A stretch of 41,603 bases of DNA from an uncultured Ignavibacteriales bacterium (lineage in GTDB: Bacteria; Bacteroidota; Ignavibacteria; Ch128b), in NCBI GenBank assembly GCA_937138605.1, contig CAKZPH010000147.1, positions 1-41,603 on the forward strand, written 5' to 3'. The notes under the pieces are model-generated. The model saw nothing but the letters and a program-made list of their open reading frames with translations. It did no database searches and was not told where the DNA came from. Positions 40,152-41,603 of this stretch are shown piece by piece; positions within the stretch are counted from its first letter, which is position 1, and each line of letters opens with the position of its first letter. The translations under genes and the position numbers were made by a program.

Positions 40152-40910
40152 CTATCCAAACCGACCTGTAATATAATCTTCAGTTTGTTTTTCTTTTGGA
40201 GAAGTGAACATAATTCTCGTCTCATCAAATTCAATTAGTTTTCCCATATAAAAAAATCCAGTGTAGTCACTTACTCGTGCTGCCTGTTGCATATTGTGGG
40301 TTACGATTACAATAGTGTAATTCATTTTTAGTTCAAAAATTAAATCTTCAATCTTGGTTGTTGAAATTGGATCGAGTGCACTAGCTGGTTCATCCATAAG
40401 TAAAATTTCTGGATCTATCGCAAGCGCTCTGGCAATACATAATCTCTGCTGCTGTCCCCCTGAAAGCATAAGAGCACTTTTCTTGAGTTCATCTTTAACT
40501 TCATCCCACAAAGCGGAACGACGTAAACTTCGTTCAACAATTTCATCAAGTGTGGTTTTATCTTTTATACCTTGAATTCGCGGACCATACGCCACATTAT
40601 CATAAATAGATTTTGGAAATGGATTAGACTTTTGAAAAATCATTCCAACTCTTTTTCGCAACTCAACTACATCAATATTGTCTTTATAAATATTAACTCC
40701 ATCAATAAAAATATCCCCTTCAACTTTTATATCTTCAATTAAATCATTCATACGATTTAAAGTTCTCAAAAAAGTTGATTTTCCACATCCTGATGGGCCA
40801 ATTAGTGCAGTAACTTTCTTTTCCGGAATATCCATGGAAATATCAAACAGAGCTTGCTTTTTGTTGTAATAAAAATTCAGATTGCGAGTTTTTATCTTTA
40901 TGTTTTCCAT
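40152..40910 (-). CDS. pstB: Phosphate ABC transporter ATP-binding protein PstB
   Basis: [83 protein letters not shown]. Confidence 0.97.
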   Translation of the reverse strand: MENIKIKTRNLNFYYNKKQALFDISMDIPEKKVTALIGPSGCGKSTFLRTLNRMNDLIEDIKVEGDIFIDGVNIYKDNIDVVELRKRVGMIFQKSNPFPKSIYDNVAYGPRIQGIKDKTTLDEIVERSLRRSALWDEVKDELKKSALMLSGGQQQRLCIARALAIDPEILLMDEPASALDPISTTKIEDLIFELKMNYTIVIVTHNMQQAARVSDYTGFFYMGKLIEFDETRIMFTSPKEKQTEDYITGRFG

Positions 40911-41603
40911 TTAACGTCCAGTTCTCAATTTTTCTCTAACTTTGTATCGCAAAAATATAGCAGTGAAGTTCAATGTGAAAGTCAAGAGCAAAAGAACTAA
41001 AGTTGTTGCGTATTGTATTCCAATAGTTTCTTCAACATTTGGAGATTGTGTGCTCATTATATAGATATGATAACCCAAATTCATAAATTGGTCAGAAAGT
41101 GAAGAAGGTAAGTAAGGCAAAAAGTATGCAGCTCCTGTAAAAAGAATTGGTGCGACTTCTCCTGCCCCACGACTTACTGCAAGTATGGTTCCAGTTAAAA
41201 TTCCTGTAAGTGAATTTGGGATTACGATCTTTTTTATAGTCTGCCACTTTGTTGCACCGAGAGACAGACTGGCTTCTCGTAAATCTCGCGGAACTGCTCT
41301 TATTGCTTCTTCAACCGAAACTACAACAACGGGCAAAGTTAAAAGTGCTAAAGTTGTTCCAGCCCAGAGGACATTTGGTTGCCCCCACTTCAGAATAGCA
41401 TTTCCATAGAGAACTGAATCTAATCCTTTCCCAACAAATTGAATGAAGAATCCCAAACCAAACAATCCAAAAACAATTGAAGGTACGCCAGCTAGAGTGT
41501 TTATAGCAAATCGTATCAATTTAACAAAAATAGATCCACTCGACGCATATTCACTTAAATAAATTGCAGAGATAATACCAATTGGAACACTCAAGATTGA
41601 CAT
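40911..41603 (-). CDS. pstA: Phosphate ABC transporter permease PstA (5' end lies outside the window)
   Basis: PIGIISAIYLSEYA, INTLAGVPSIVFGLFGLGFFI, EAIRAVPRDLREASLSLGATKWQTIKKIVIPNSLTGILTGTILAVSRGAGEVAPI. Confidence 0.94.
   Translation of the reverse strand: MSILSVPIGIISAIYLSEYASSGSIFVKLIRFAINTLAGVPSIVFGLFGLGFFIQFVGKGLDSVLYGNAILKWGQPNVLWAGTTLALLTLPVVVVSVEEAIRAVPRDLREASLSLGATKWQTIKKIVIPNSLTGILTGTILAVSRGAGEVAPILFTGAAYFLPYLPSSLSDQFMNLGYHIYIMSTQSPNVEETIGIQYATTLVLLLLTFTLNFTAIFLRYKVREKLRTGR

Noticed and set aside
40911-41603. PstA ORF start at 41603 as a true start codon
   Set aside because: Translation begins mid-protein at the window edge; the real N-terminus lies outside.

Overview
AT-rich 41.6 kb chromosomal window, mostly housekeeping genes. 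Gene content, Bacteroidota/Chlorobi-type envelope genes and a T9SS-style 'YQNYPNPFN' C-terminal module suggest an Ignavibacteria-like bacterium (inference from recall, no database search). Left end: a minus-strand translation cluster, tRNA-Tyr/Gly/Thr, rpmG, tRNA-Trp, secE, nusG, rplK (partial). Then comM, rdgB, an amidohydrolase/CMD pair, uvrA, and lepA-lepB-S8 protease. Right part: a tRNA-Leu, the yicC-gmk-rpoZ-coaBC-UDG-dnaB block, ROK kinase-lptD-NYN, and pstA(partial)-pstB-phoU. The most interesting region is a tight eight-gene minus-strand operon (about 19307-28737). It encodes a fused polyprenol-kinase-like/DUF92 membrane protein, a giant TPR protein, an outer-membrane barrel, a free HU protein, a membrane-anchored HU-SPOR fusion, and ExbB/TolQ, ExbD/TolR and TonB/TolA-like proteins. 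It looks like a Tol/Ton-type envelope machine with a built-in nucleoid-binding and peptidoglycan-binding link. No CRISPR array, transposase, prophage or rRNA was seen.
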